The notes beneath the pieces are model-generated. The model was not told where the DNA came from and searched no databases. It was given only the letters and a program-made list of their open reading frames with translations. A program made the position numbers and the translations under genes. Positions 54,034 to 62,015 of a stretch of DNA of 63,334 nt are shown piece after piece (position 1 is the stretch's first letter; each line of letters begins with the position of its first letter). Location: the NCBI GenBank assembly GCA_017984215.1, contig JAGOAA010000009.1, forward strand, positions 1 to 63,334. Direction: 5' to 3'. Source of the stretch: Cytophagaceae bacterium. GTDB lineage: Bacteria; Bacteroidota; Bacteroidia; Cytophagales; Spirosomataceae.

Positions 54034-55322
54034 AACGATTCTTCTATTTCAGCTACTAAATATGTGCTGCCTGTAATTAAAATAAAATCGGATTCACTAT
54101 TGCGTGCGAATTCAATGGCCTGATTCACATTTTCCGCTAAGGTTCCTGATATTCCATGCAGATTAGCCATTTCCTGTAATTTATCTGCTTTCAATGCCCG
54201 CGGATTTTGTGCCTCAGTAAATAGATAAGCCGCATCTTTTGGAAATAATTTCAAAACCCGATCAATGTCTTTATCCGCAACCATACCCAATATGATTGTC
54301 AAACGCTTAGGTTTGTATTGCTTCACCTGTTCCAAAATCTGAGCTATCCCAGCTTCATTATGTCCCGTATCAGCTACAATCCATGGATTTTCTTGATATA
54401 CTTCCCAGCGACCTCGCAATGAGGTATTTTTTCGGCATGCGGCAATGCCCGACTGTATTTTAGTTAATTCGAATGGAATAATTCCTAAATCGTTCAACTG
54501 TTCACACCAAGCAATCACACCTCGGACATTATTCGCTTGATAAATTCCGCCATAAGGACTTTGAACGTGAAATTTACCCCAGGTATTTGTTTCTACCTCC
54601 AGTTGAATGCCATCTCTTGAAATTTCTGTATTAAGTAACTTGACTTCATCTGAAGCAAATCGAATGGGTGCCATTTCTTGATTGGCTTTCTCCTGAAATA
54701 TGGCGGTGGTTTCCAACTGCTTTTCACTGATGCAAACGGGTGTACCGGCTTTGATAATTCCTGCTTTTTCAGCAGCAATTAGTGCGAGACTATCGCCTAA
54801 GATATCTTGGTGATCAAATCCGATATTCGTAATCAAGCATCCTAGCGGATGAATGATGTTGGTGGAATCCAATCGACCACCTAATCCTGTCTCAATGATG
54901 GCAAAATCAACTTGTTGTTCCTTGAAATATTGGAATGCCATAATAACCGTCCATTCAAAAAAACTAGGACGAATGGAAGCCAATAAAGGCTGATTTTGAT
55001 CAAAAAAGTCGACAATCCATTGTTTGTCAACTTCCTGTCCATTGATTTTTATTCGTTCTGTAAATGATTTTAGATGCGGCGAGGTATATAGTCCTACTTT
55101 ATAGCCATGGTCCTGTAAGATGGATGCTATAAAATGTGAACTACTCCCTTTCCCATTAGTACCCGCAATATGCAAGGACTTAAATGATTCCTGCGGATTG
55201 CCTAATTGAGCAGAAAGGTTCACTATGTTACCTAAACCAGGTTTATATGCTTTTTTACCTTCCCGATGAAACACGGGCAATTGGGCATACAAGAAGTTGA
55301 TGACTTCTTCGAAACGCGTCAT
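54030..55322 (-). CDS. folC: Bifunctional folylpolyglutamate synthase/dihydrofolate synthase
   Basis: This gene encodes 430 aa of the Mur ligase fold. P-loop VIAGTNGKGSSSHF-type (HIAGTNGKGSSSHFIAS, about 51-67), TSPHLKSFTERI, ETGLGGRLDSTN, and C-terminal VADTGHNEAGI. It adds glutamate to folate. It sits between the TonB-like gene (two-base gap) and trmB, an odd housekeeping tail on an envelope operon. Confidence 0.94.
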   Translation of the reverse strand: MTRFEEVINFLYAQLPVFHREGKKAYKPGLGNIVNLSAQLGNPQESFKSLHIAGTNGKGSSSHFIASILQDHGYKVGLYTSPHLKSFTERIKINGQEVDKQWIVDFFDQNQPLLASIRPSFFEWTVIMAFQYFKEQQVDFAIIETGLGGRLDSTNIIHPLGCLITNIGFDHQDILGDSLALIAAEKAGIIKAGTPVCISEKQLETTAIFQEKANQEMAPIRFASDEVKLLNTEISRDGIQLEVETNTWGKFHVQSPYGGIYQANNVRGVIAWCEQLNDLGIIPFELTKIQSGIAACRKNTSLRGRWEVYQENPWIVADTGHNEAGIAQILEQVKQYKPKRLTIILGMVADKDIDRVLKLFPKDAAYLFTEAQNPRALKADKLQEMANLHGISGTLAENVNQAIEFARNSESDFILITGSTYLVAEIEESF

Positions 55323-55324
55323 AA

Positions 55325-56098
55325 TTAGTTGGTAGGCACAATTTTAATCGTTTTGAATCCACTTGCTCCCCGACTGATACCATCACTCTTCGGATAAAAA
55401 CGTGCATTCTTGATTAATTTTTTATAACGTTCTGCTAAGGATAATTTTACGTTTGTGCGATCAATACGAATTTCGGTCACATTGCCTTTTTCGTTGATTC
55501 GAATAAAGAAGGTGATTTCACCTGTTTCCGAACCATTATCGATGCCGTTCAATGATTTGGTATCAAATGTCCAATCCTGTGCAATTTTCCCCTCTCCATT
55601 TCCTGATCCTGAACCGTTTCCATTTCCACCGCCACCAACTCCGGTACCTGTTCCTTTTCCTGTTCCTACTCCTGAGCCAGTTCCCGTACCGTTTCCGCCT
55701 GTGGTTGCGCGTGGCGAACGTTTACCCATCGTAAGATTCAAATCTACAACAGGTTCAGCCTCTTTTTCCTCCTTTGCTACGACGGGAGGACTTTGTTTAA
55801 CTGTAACAGGACTCGACACCGTACTCGTCATCGGAGGAACGGTATTTGCTTGCTCAGCTTCTGTTGTCTGTGTAATTTCTTGTTGGGACTGAGACTCCGG
55901 TGCGGGTGGCTCTTGTTCGAACGTGATCTCACCTGCTGAACCATCTTCCATTGTTGGAATTTTAGGCGTCGGTGATTCATTCCAAATTTGAACTTGCCAA
56001 ATCAATAAAAACAACACCGTATTAATCAGCAAGGTGATTACGAATGCTTTACGTTGATTCTTTTTCTCAAAGTCTTTTTGTGAATAGCTAATGCTCAT
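55325..56098 (-). CDS. TonB-like energy-transducer protein with a glycine-rich linker
   Basis: The product has 257 aa. One membrane helix (about 18-38, VITLLINTVLFLLIWQVQIW), a periplasmic Pro/Glu/Gln-rich stretch, a low-complexity Gly/Thr/Ser/Asn linker (about 133-170), and a C-terminal ~80-residue TonB-type domain (GEITFFIRINEKGNVTEIRID ... ARFYPKSD). The order is that of TonB proteins, although no ExbB or ExbD gene is adjacent. It may couple the inner membrane to the barrel encoded two genes upstream. Confidence 0.78.
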   Translation of the reverse strand: MSISYSQKDFEKKNQRKAFVITLLINTVLFLLIWQVQIWNESPTPKIPTMEDGSAGEITFEQEPPAPESQSQQEITQTTEAEQANTVPPMTSTVSSPVTVKQSPPVVAKEEKEAEPVVDLNLTMGKRSPRATTGGNGTGTGSGVGTGKGTGTGVGGGGNGNGSGSGNGEGKIAQDWTFDTKSLNGIDNGSETGEITFFIRINEKGNVTEIRIDRTNVKLSLAERYKKLIKNARFYPKSDGISRGASGFKTIKIVPTN

Positions 56099-56101
56099 AT
56101 C

Positions 56102-57067
56102 TTATCTTTTGTAAACCCAAATATCTAATTTCTTTTCTGTCTTCAAGCGTGCCGCCGCAGCATAACCCGCATCAAAATCCGCAACTTCACCTACACTAAC
56201 GCGGTAATGCCCCTCACCTGCCTGCTTCTCAATAATTTGTACATTTTCAAAGCCTTTAGCCACAAGTTCCGCCTGGCAAGTCGCCGCTTTTGCTTCGGTT
56301 TTAAAACTTCCTGCCACTAAAAATATCCCTCCAGAAACAGGCGCTGTAATTTCTTCCTGAACTGTCGCAACAACTTCCTTTTTAGGAACTTCAATTACAG
56401 CTATTTTAGCAGGAGCTGCTGGCTTGGTTTTCTTAATCCGAATGGTCAAGGGACTAAATGAACTATTCACATAGCGTGAATTAGGCTCTGTTAAGTAATA
56501 TGCCGCAATTCCACCAAAGAAAAAAGCCATTAATACATACGTGTAAAATTGATTTTGACGCGTACGCTTGACTGGCGGTTGGACAGTTGGTAAATCCACT
56601 GCCGACTTCTCTACCGGGCTTTCCTGAAGAACAGGTTTCTTTTTTGCTTGACCAATTCCCACAGGCATTAAGCCATATTGATTCAAATCAAAATTGATTA
56701 GTTGATTTGGTTCAAATTGCAATCGGCCGGATTTGCTCACTTGGAATACGCCAATATTTCCAAATTGGAATTGTTTATCCGCTTTAATCTGTGCTGATAA
56801 TGTTTGGCCAAATTGATGTACGGCAGCAAATGCTTGTTTCAGGCTAATCCCATTTTCCTTTGCCCAGCTCGTAGCTAATAATCCATCGTCTGATTGAAGA
56901 CGTTCATTAAATGCAACCCATTTAGACTTGGGATGAATTACTTGTTCGTCATCCAATTTGAAGTCTTGTGTATTCAACACAAAACCCCCAAAATGAGGAA
57001 TGATTACACAATCGTGTGTGTAAAGTAAATGTTCAATAAATGCGATCATCGGATTCATTGTTGTCAT
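56102..57067 (-). CDS. HU-CCDC81-type and SPOR domain membrane protein
   Basis: The product has 321 aa. The N-terminal ~135 residues match the prokaryotic HU-CCDC81 domains of Bacteroidota (MIAFIEHLLYTHDCVIIPHFGGFV, then FNERLQSDDGLLA, FQFGNIGVF). A basic stretch precedes one membrane helix (about 175-192, YVLMAFFFGGIAAYYL), and a SPOR domain closes the protein (about 244-321, IFLVAGSFKTEAKAAT). SPOR domains bind denuded peptidoglycan at the septum; the HU-like part would face the cytoplasm. The DNA link is a family-level hypothesis. Confidence 0.82.
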   Translation of the reverse strand: MTTMNPMIAFIEHLLYTHDCVIIPHFGGFVLNTQDFKLDDEQVIHPKSKWVAFNERLQSDDGLLATSWAKENGISLKQAFAAVHQFGQTLSAQIKADKQFQFGNIGVFQVSKSGRLQFEPNQLINFDLNQYGLMPVGIGQAKKKPVLQESPVEKSAVDLPTVQPPVKRTRQNQFYTYVLMAFFFGGIAAYYLTEPNSRYVNSSFSPLTIRIKKTKPAAPAKIAVIEVPKKEVVATVQEEITAPVSGGIFLVAGSFKTEAKAATCQAELVAKGFENVQIIEKQAGEGHYRVSVGEVADFDAGYAAAARLKTEKKLDIWVYKR

Positions 57068-57069
57068 TA

Positions 57070-58809
57070 TTAAAACGAATAGGCAACGCCTACGGTATAA
57101 TTAAGTCCTTGACTCGTGTAATTTAAATAGCGTTGGTAGTTTTTGCCCAACAAGTTATTTGCGCTTACTGAAATATTGAATTTCTTCGTAATCAAGTAAT
57201 TCACTTTCAAGTTTAAATCGATGATATCATCCAAGGGTTCAGCTTTTGGCGTTAAGGACTTTTCAAAGCTGTATAATCCTGAAATGTAGAATAAGTCGGG
57301 CGATACAATGATTTTGTCCTTGAAAGTTATCGAGTTTGTAAAGGATAAACTCATCATAGGGCGATGAATCGGTTTATTGATCGTACTCAAATCTGCCTGA
57401 TCATAAACGATATCTTGGTAGGTATTAAAATCATACTTCAGAATAGACAGGACCTTATCAAAAGTCTGGTAGTTTACTTGCCCTGACATATTAAACACCT
57501 TCGCAGATTTTTCCACTTTGGTATTCGCATAAATCATTTCAAAATGCGATGGGTCTGAAGTTGAATTCAAGAACATTGCTAAATTGTTGTATTCTGAATA
57601 GCCAAATTTCAATTCAAAATCGAGATTACGCTCATTTGATCCCTTAATACCCCCATAGATGTTCGAAGTTTGCGTCGTATTCTGCAAGCTTGGAGCCAAA
57701 CGAGGGTCTAACCAGTTGTTTTCGCTCGTATATTGATTATAACTATTGAAATAGGTTTCACCACCTAAGCCTGCAAATACATGCAAGAAGTCGGTCGGTT
57801 TAAAATCAACCTTCAACAATGGGAACAAGCGCGTCTTATTCAATGAAATGTTCGCATCTTTCTCATTCACGATATTTAATCCCCCTGTAACGGCTAAACG
57901 ATTATTCTTGTACAAGAATGTTGGTTTAACACGGTATAACTCCCTGCGGTTATTTACGAAAGCAAACGTATTTTCCGACATGTTCATCTCCCCTGTTAAA
58001 TAGGCCGAGAAATTATCGGTTACGCGCAAAATACCTTGAAGTTTACTGTCCCAAATCCACTCTTTGCTTGTGTAATTATTTGTCAAATAAGTCAAACCCG
58101 ATGTGGCGATGTAATCCCACTTGACATCCTTTTTTGAATTTGAAATACTTCCCGAATAATTGAATTTATTGTAAGCGATTTCTAAATCCTTGATAAAGGG
58201 TACAGATGCAAAAGCTGCTTCTGGACGGCCATAATAATTGTTTTCCGTACGCTTAAAGCTAATTTGACCATCCAAGAAATAATTACCGGTAAAGGTTTTG
58301 CTATACACTTTAGCTTCATTCTCATTACGGCTAGAATTTCCCATGCTCACGGGACCTCTACGGTTTGCATCGTGATTGATGTAGACACCTTGGAATTGGT
58401 TTTCTTTTGGCGTGAAGCCAAAGTGACCATTTAATAAAGTATGTCCATAATTTCCGGCACCAATTTTTACTAAGTTTTTGAATTTAGGTCCGAAAGAAGA
58501 AACCAACTCATCCCCTTCTCTAGGTCCAATAACGGAAGTTGTCAATAGCGTATTGTTTGTCGCATCCCATTTGCGATCAAAAAATTCGTATTTCATTTTA
58601 CGACCTTTCTGCGTATTTTCAATCTCAGTTAAGGGTTCGAAATTACGCGAAATCTGCGGTTGAAGAACAATTTTACGCTCCTTCTCCAAAATGATATCAT
58701 CATTTTGGATATTACCTTCTTTCTTGTCTTGAGCAAATAAACTAGTGGATACCCCCAGCATGAGCACACTACAAATGATCAATGGATTCGTTTTCATTTG
58801 AAATTTCAT
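57070..58809 (-). CDS. Outer-membrane beta-barrel protein, TonB-receptor-like without plug
   Basis: The product has 579 aa from the ATG at 58809; the ATG at 58797 (MKTNPLIICSVLMLGVSTSLFA) may be the true start, while an earlier TTG at 58815 is unlikely. After the signal peptide come ~65 linker residues and then many amphipathic strands (VKIGAGNYGHTLLNGHFGF, DFLHVFAGLGGETYF, NISVSANNLLGKNYQRY), ending YTVGVAYSF as barrels do. The NxLGKNYxRY-type end is TonB-receptor-like, but no carboxypeptidase-like or plug domain is present. Substrate unknown. Tightly packed between the TPR gene and the HU-SPOR gene. Confidence 0.8.
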   Translation of the reverse strand: MKFQMKTNPLIICSVLMLGVSTSLFAQDKKEGNIQNDDIILEKERKIVLQPQISRNFEPLTEIENTQKGRKMKYEFFDRKWDATNNTLLTTSVIGPREGDELVSSFGPKFKNLVKIGAGNYGHTLLNGHFGFTPKENQFQGVYINHDANRRGPVSMGNSSRNENEAKVYSKTFTGNYFLDGQISFKRTENNYYGRPEAAFASVPFIKDLEIAYNKFNYSGSISNSKKDVKWDYIATSGLTYLTNNYTSKEWIWDSKLQGILRVTDNFSAYLTGEMNMSENTFAFVNNRRELYRVKPTFLYKNNRLAVTGGLNIVNEKDANISLNKTRLFPLLKVDFKPTDFLHVFAGLGGETYFNSYNQYTSENNWLDPRLAPSLQNTTQTSNIYGGIKGSNERNLDFELKFGYSEYNNLAMFLNSTSDPSHFEMIYANTKVEKSAKVFNMSGQVNYQTFDKVLSILKYDFNTYQDIVYDQADLSTINKPIHRPMMSLSFTNSITFKDKIIVSPDLFYISGLYSFEKSLTPKAEPLDDIIDLNLKVNYLITKKFNISVSANNLLGKNYQRYLNYTSQGLNYTVGVAYSF

Positions 58810-58815
58810 ATTCAA

Positions 58816-61800
58816 TTATTTTAGGGGTAAGCTTTTTAATGTGTTTTTCGCTAATTCAATTACCTCATTATCGGTCGAATTGTCGATGACTGATTTCAAA
58901 ATGGCTTTCGCCTGTGGCAAGTTTTTCATGGAAACGAAGTTGTTTGCCAATAAAATATAAGCCTTACCCATCACGGCATCAGATGCCTCAGCAAATTCGT
59001 TTTTGAACTTATTGCTGATCATGTCATTTGATTCTTTGAATTTTCCTGCTTGCGTTAATTGAAGGGCTAATTGGTATTGCGCTTCCGCACCGATGTCTCC
59101 CTTAGGATCCAAAACAATTGTTTTGTTTAACCATTCTGTACGCAAGTTTACAGATGCACTGTCTGAATACGCTTCCGCTAAACCTCTACTCATTTTTGCC
59201 TTTTCTTCCGTACTATATAAATTTAAAGGTTCTACTTCCGTAAATACCTTCGCAACAGAATCTAATTGTTTGCTCGCATAATATGCCTTAAAAATATTAT
59301 TGAAAGCATTTAACTGATTTTCAACTTCAGGATTTTTACTAGCATGCAATCGATATAAGGCAACGGATTCTGGCGTATTGCCCGCGTTGTTTGCTAATTC
59401 TGCCGCTCGTAAAATAGCCTTGTTCACTTGTGGATGCGCATTTTGCTCAATCACTTTTTTATAGGCTTGTAATGCTTCTGTTGAATCATTTAACTGATCT
59501 GCCGCATCTGCAATTAAGAAGTAAGCCTCAACTACGTTTTCATCTGTTGGGTATTTCGCAACAAATTCCTTCAAAGCAGGAATCGCCTTGTCAAATTTCT
59601 TTCCATCATAAATACCTTTCGCTGCACTGTATTTCAAGTCCATCGATTCAGCATCCTCAACCGCATTTGTCGCAGTTTGGTAGTTTTCCAATACTTGACC
59701 AAATTCTTCTGGTCGGCCTACTTTAATCAAGTTTTCTTGTAAACCAATCAAGGCATCTTTGGCAATTTTATCACCTGAGAATTCATTGATGATGCGTTTG
59801 TAATCTGCTAAAGCCTGCTCAAATTGTTCCGTATTTGTGTAAGCTTGTGCACGTTTTAAAATCGCTGATGATAAAAACTCACTTTTCGTTTTTGCCTCAA
59901 TGATATCTGTAAATCCAGCAATTGCTTCTTTATAATTGTGTCCGTTAAACAAGATTAAATTCTCTTGATATAAAGCATCCTCCGCATATTTAGAATCCGG
60001 GAAGTTACTTCGAACGAGTTTGAATGCTTGACGTGCTTCTGCATCGCGATTCAAATAGCTTAAGGTCATTCCTTTTTGATACAATGCATAATCCTTTTCC
60101 GTTTTTGCTAACTCTGCCGCTTGACTGTAATACGTTAATGCATCTTGGTATTTGCGAGAAATCAAATAGGTATCCGCTAAGCGAATCAAAATCGTCGGAT
60201 TGTTTTTCGCATTCGGTGTTGCTTTTAAACGATCCACATAAGCTCTAAATAAATTATTCGCCTTGCTGAATTCCTTCGTGTTGAAATAGGCAAATGCCAA
60301 ACCTATGCGTACTTGTTGGATGAAATCCTCCGTTTGTCCTTTTCCGCTCAATAATGGGCTATAAAGTTCGATGGCATCTTCAAATTTCTTCAATTGGCTG
60401 AGTGCCTCTGCTTTCCCTAAGGTAGCTAATGCCGTATAACGCGGCGATTGTGCCGTTTCAATGGATTTGTTAAATAAATCAATCGCTGTCTCGAAACGCT
60501 CGTCGTTATACGAACGAACTCCAAGATTGTAACTCAAGGTTTGATATGCTTCATTTAAACGTGCAGAACGATTACTGATGCCTTTTAAATAGTTCAAGGC
60601 AACTTCTAGGTTATTGGAATTCAAAAAGGCATCTGCAACTAATTCGGTTGCCTCTTCTGCAAATTTACTTTTCGGGAATTGCGCATTGAACGCTTGAATT
60701 TCTTGAATCGTTTCAGATGCATGTCCTAAGTCTAATTGAACTTTTGCATGATTAAACGAGGCTTCTTCCTGGATAGCTGCACTGAAAGGTAATTTCTTGG
60801 CTACCTCAAAGGCTTCTAACGTTGCTGCTAAATTTCCGGCATTTAATTGAGCTAAGGCTAAAGTAAATGCTGCATATTGACTCAAACTATCTTTGGTGGC
60901 TAATAATCCTTTTAATTGATTCGCCGACTCGTTGAATTTCTTCGTCCGGTACAAAGAATATCCCAAACGATATTGAGCTAATGGATTGATTTTGCCATTG
61001 CTTGCACGAATTAAGACCTCGTAGCTTTTAGCTGCTTTTTCGAATTTGTCTAATTTGAATTGTACATCGGCTACTAATTGAGATAATTCATCCACACGGT
61101 AACCTGAGTTCTTTTTAGCTAAAATAGGTTCAGCATAATTCAATAAATCCGCGAATTTAGATTGATTGAAATAACATAAAGCGACCCAATTGGCAATTTC
61201 TCTACGGTATTTGCTGCTTCCCTCTGCTTTTATGAAGTCAGGCACAGCATCCGCATAACGCTTGTCATTAAATTGAATAATGGCCGCATAATACGCAGCT
61301 GAAAATGCGTATTCCTCGTCTTGTTCCGTTTTGATGTCATTAAACACGGTCAACGCATCAACATAATTTTTCAATTCGTAATAGGCAACGCCCAGACGGT
61401 ATTTAGCTTCTAAATTGGTATCTGAAGAACGAGATAGGTATTTGATTGCTTTCGCATAATCGCCATTATCATAAAAGAAGGTACCGATGCCACGTAGCAA
61501 CTTAACTGCCTGTGGGTGTTCCGGATTATTCGCTACAAAACGCTCAGCAAGAATTTCAGCTTCTGGCTGGCTCATGTACAAGGAACACATCGTCATGTAG
61601 TATTCGGCAAGTACCTTTTGGCCCGACTGCTCATTGCTCATCGGCTCAATACTCCCTAGGTATGCATTGAATTCCTCGCGTGCAGCGACATAATTCTTCG
61701 CATCGAAATATTCTTTTGCTTGCCGAAAGTGCAAGGTTTGGTCTTTATAAATAAAGGTTTGCTGTGCTTGCGCACAAAAACTTATGCCAGAAATGAATAG

Positions 61801-61839
61801 AGCCAGGATCCAGCTTGTTGATTTTTTATTTAGTCGCAT
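58816..61839 (-). CDS. Giant exported tetratricopeptide-repeat protein
   Basis: The product has 1007 aa. A signal peptide (about 1-25, STSWILALFISGISFCAQA-QQ) is followed by some 20 TPR or TPR-like helical pairs across the whole length, for example AKYRLGVAYYELKNYVDALTVFND, YKKFEDAIELYSPLL-like units and AEAQYQLALQLTQAGKFKES. No enzymatic motif. The architecture resembles the YbgF/BamD-like class of periplasmic scaffolds. The start at 61839 (MRLNKKSTS) is chosen over 61872, which would add 11 residues and lies almost on the -7 box. First gene of the six-gene operon. Confidence 0.85.
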   Translation of the reverse strand: MRLNKKSTSWILALFISGISFCAQAQQTFIYKDQTLHFRQAKEYFDAKNYVAAREEFNAYLGSIEPMSNEQSGQKVLAEYYMTMCSLYMSQPEAEILAERFVANNPEHPQAVKLLRGIGTFFYDNGDYAKAIKYLSRSSDTNLEAKYRLGVAYYELKNYVDALTVFNDIKTEQDEEYAFSAAYYAAIIQFNDKRYADAVPDFIKAEGSSKYRREIANWVALCYFNQSKFADLLNYAEPILAKKNSGYRVDELSQLVADVQFKLDKFEKAAKSYEVLIRASNGKINPLAQYRLGYSLYRTKKFNESANQLKGLLATKDSLSQYAAFTLALAQLNAGNLAATLEAFEVAKKLPFSAAIQEEASFNHAKVQLDLGHASETIQEIQAFNAQFPKSKFAEEATELVADAFLNSNNLEVALNYLKGISNRSARLNEAYQTLSYNLGVRSYNDERFETAIDLFNKSIETAQSPRYTALATLGKAEALSQLKKFEDAIELYSPLLSGKGQTEDFIQQVRIGLAFAYFNTKEFSKANNLFRAYVDRLKATPNAKNNPTILIRLADTYLISRKYQDALTYYSQAAELAKTEKDYALYQKGMTLSYLNRDAEARQAFKLVRSNFPDSKYAEDALYQENLILFNGHNYKEAIAGFTDIIEAKTKSEFLSSAILKRAQAYTNTEQFEQALADYKRIINEFSGDKIAKDALIGLQENLIKVGRPEEFGQVLENYQTATNAVEDAESMDLKYSAAKGIYDGKKFDKAIPALKEFVAKYPTDENVVEAYFLIADAADQLNDSTEALQAYKKVIEQNAHPQVNKAILRAAELANNAGNTPESVALYRLHASKNPEVENQLNAFNNIFKAYYASKQLDSVAKVFTEVEPLNLYSTEEKAKMSRGLAEAYSDSASVNLRTEWLNKTIVLDPKGDIGAEAQYQLALQLTQAGKFKESNDMISNKFKNEFAEASDAVMGKAYILLANNFVSMKNLPQAKAILKSVIDNSTDNEVIELAKNTLKSLPLK

Positions 61840-61869
61840 TATAATTTGATTACAGCATGCACAATTAAT

Positions 61870-61877
61870 CAAAAATA
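61870..61877 (-). promoter_or_regulatory. -7 element of the six-gene envelope operon
   Basis: Minus strand TATTTTTG (61877-61870), 30 nt before the TPR ATG. The -33 position at 19 nt is not a match. Confidence 0.5.
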
Positions 61878-62015
61878 CGATTTTTCTTTCAAAATATTGT
61901 TGGCCGTTCTGAAAATATTTTCAAGGTTTTAAGGCAATAAATGTCCAATTCATAAAAGATATGGCGTATTTTTTTAATTTTAAATTTTCAATTTCATCTA
62001 ATAAACGATAAACCT

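Noticed and set aside
55455-55892. 145-codon plus-strand frame rich in Pro/Phe opposite the TonB-like gene
   Set aside because: It is the antisense of the Gly-rich linker; the composition follows from the repeat, not from selection.
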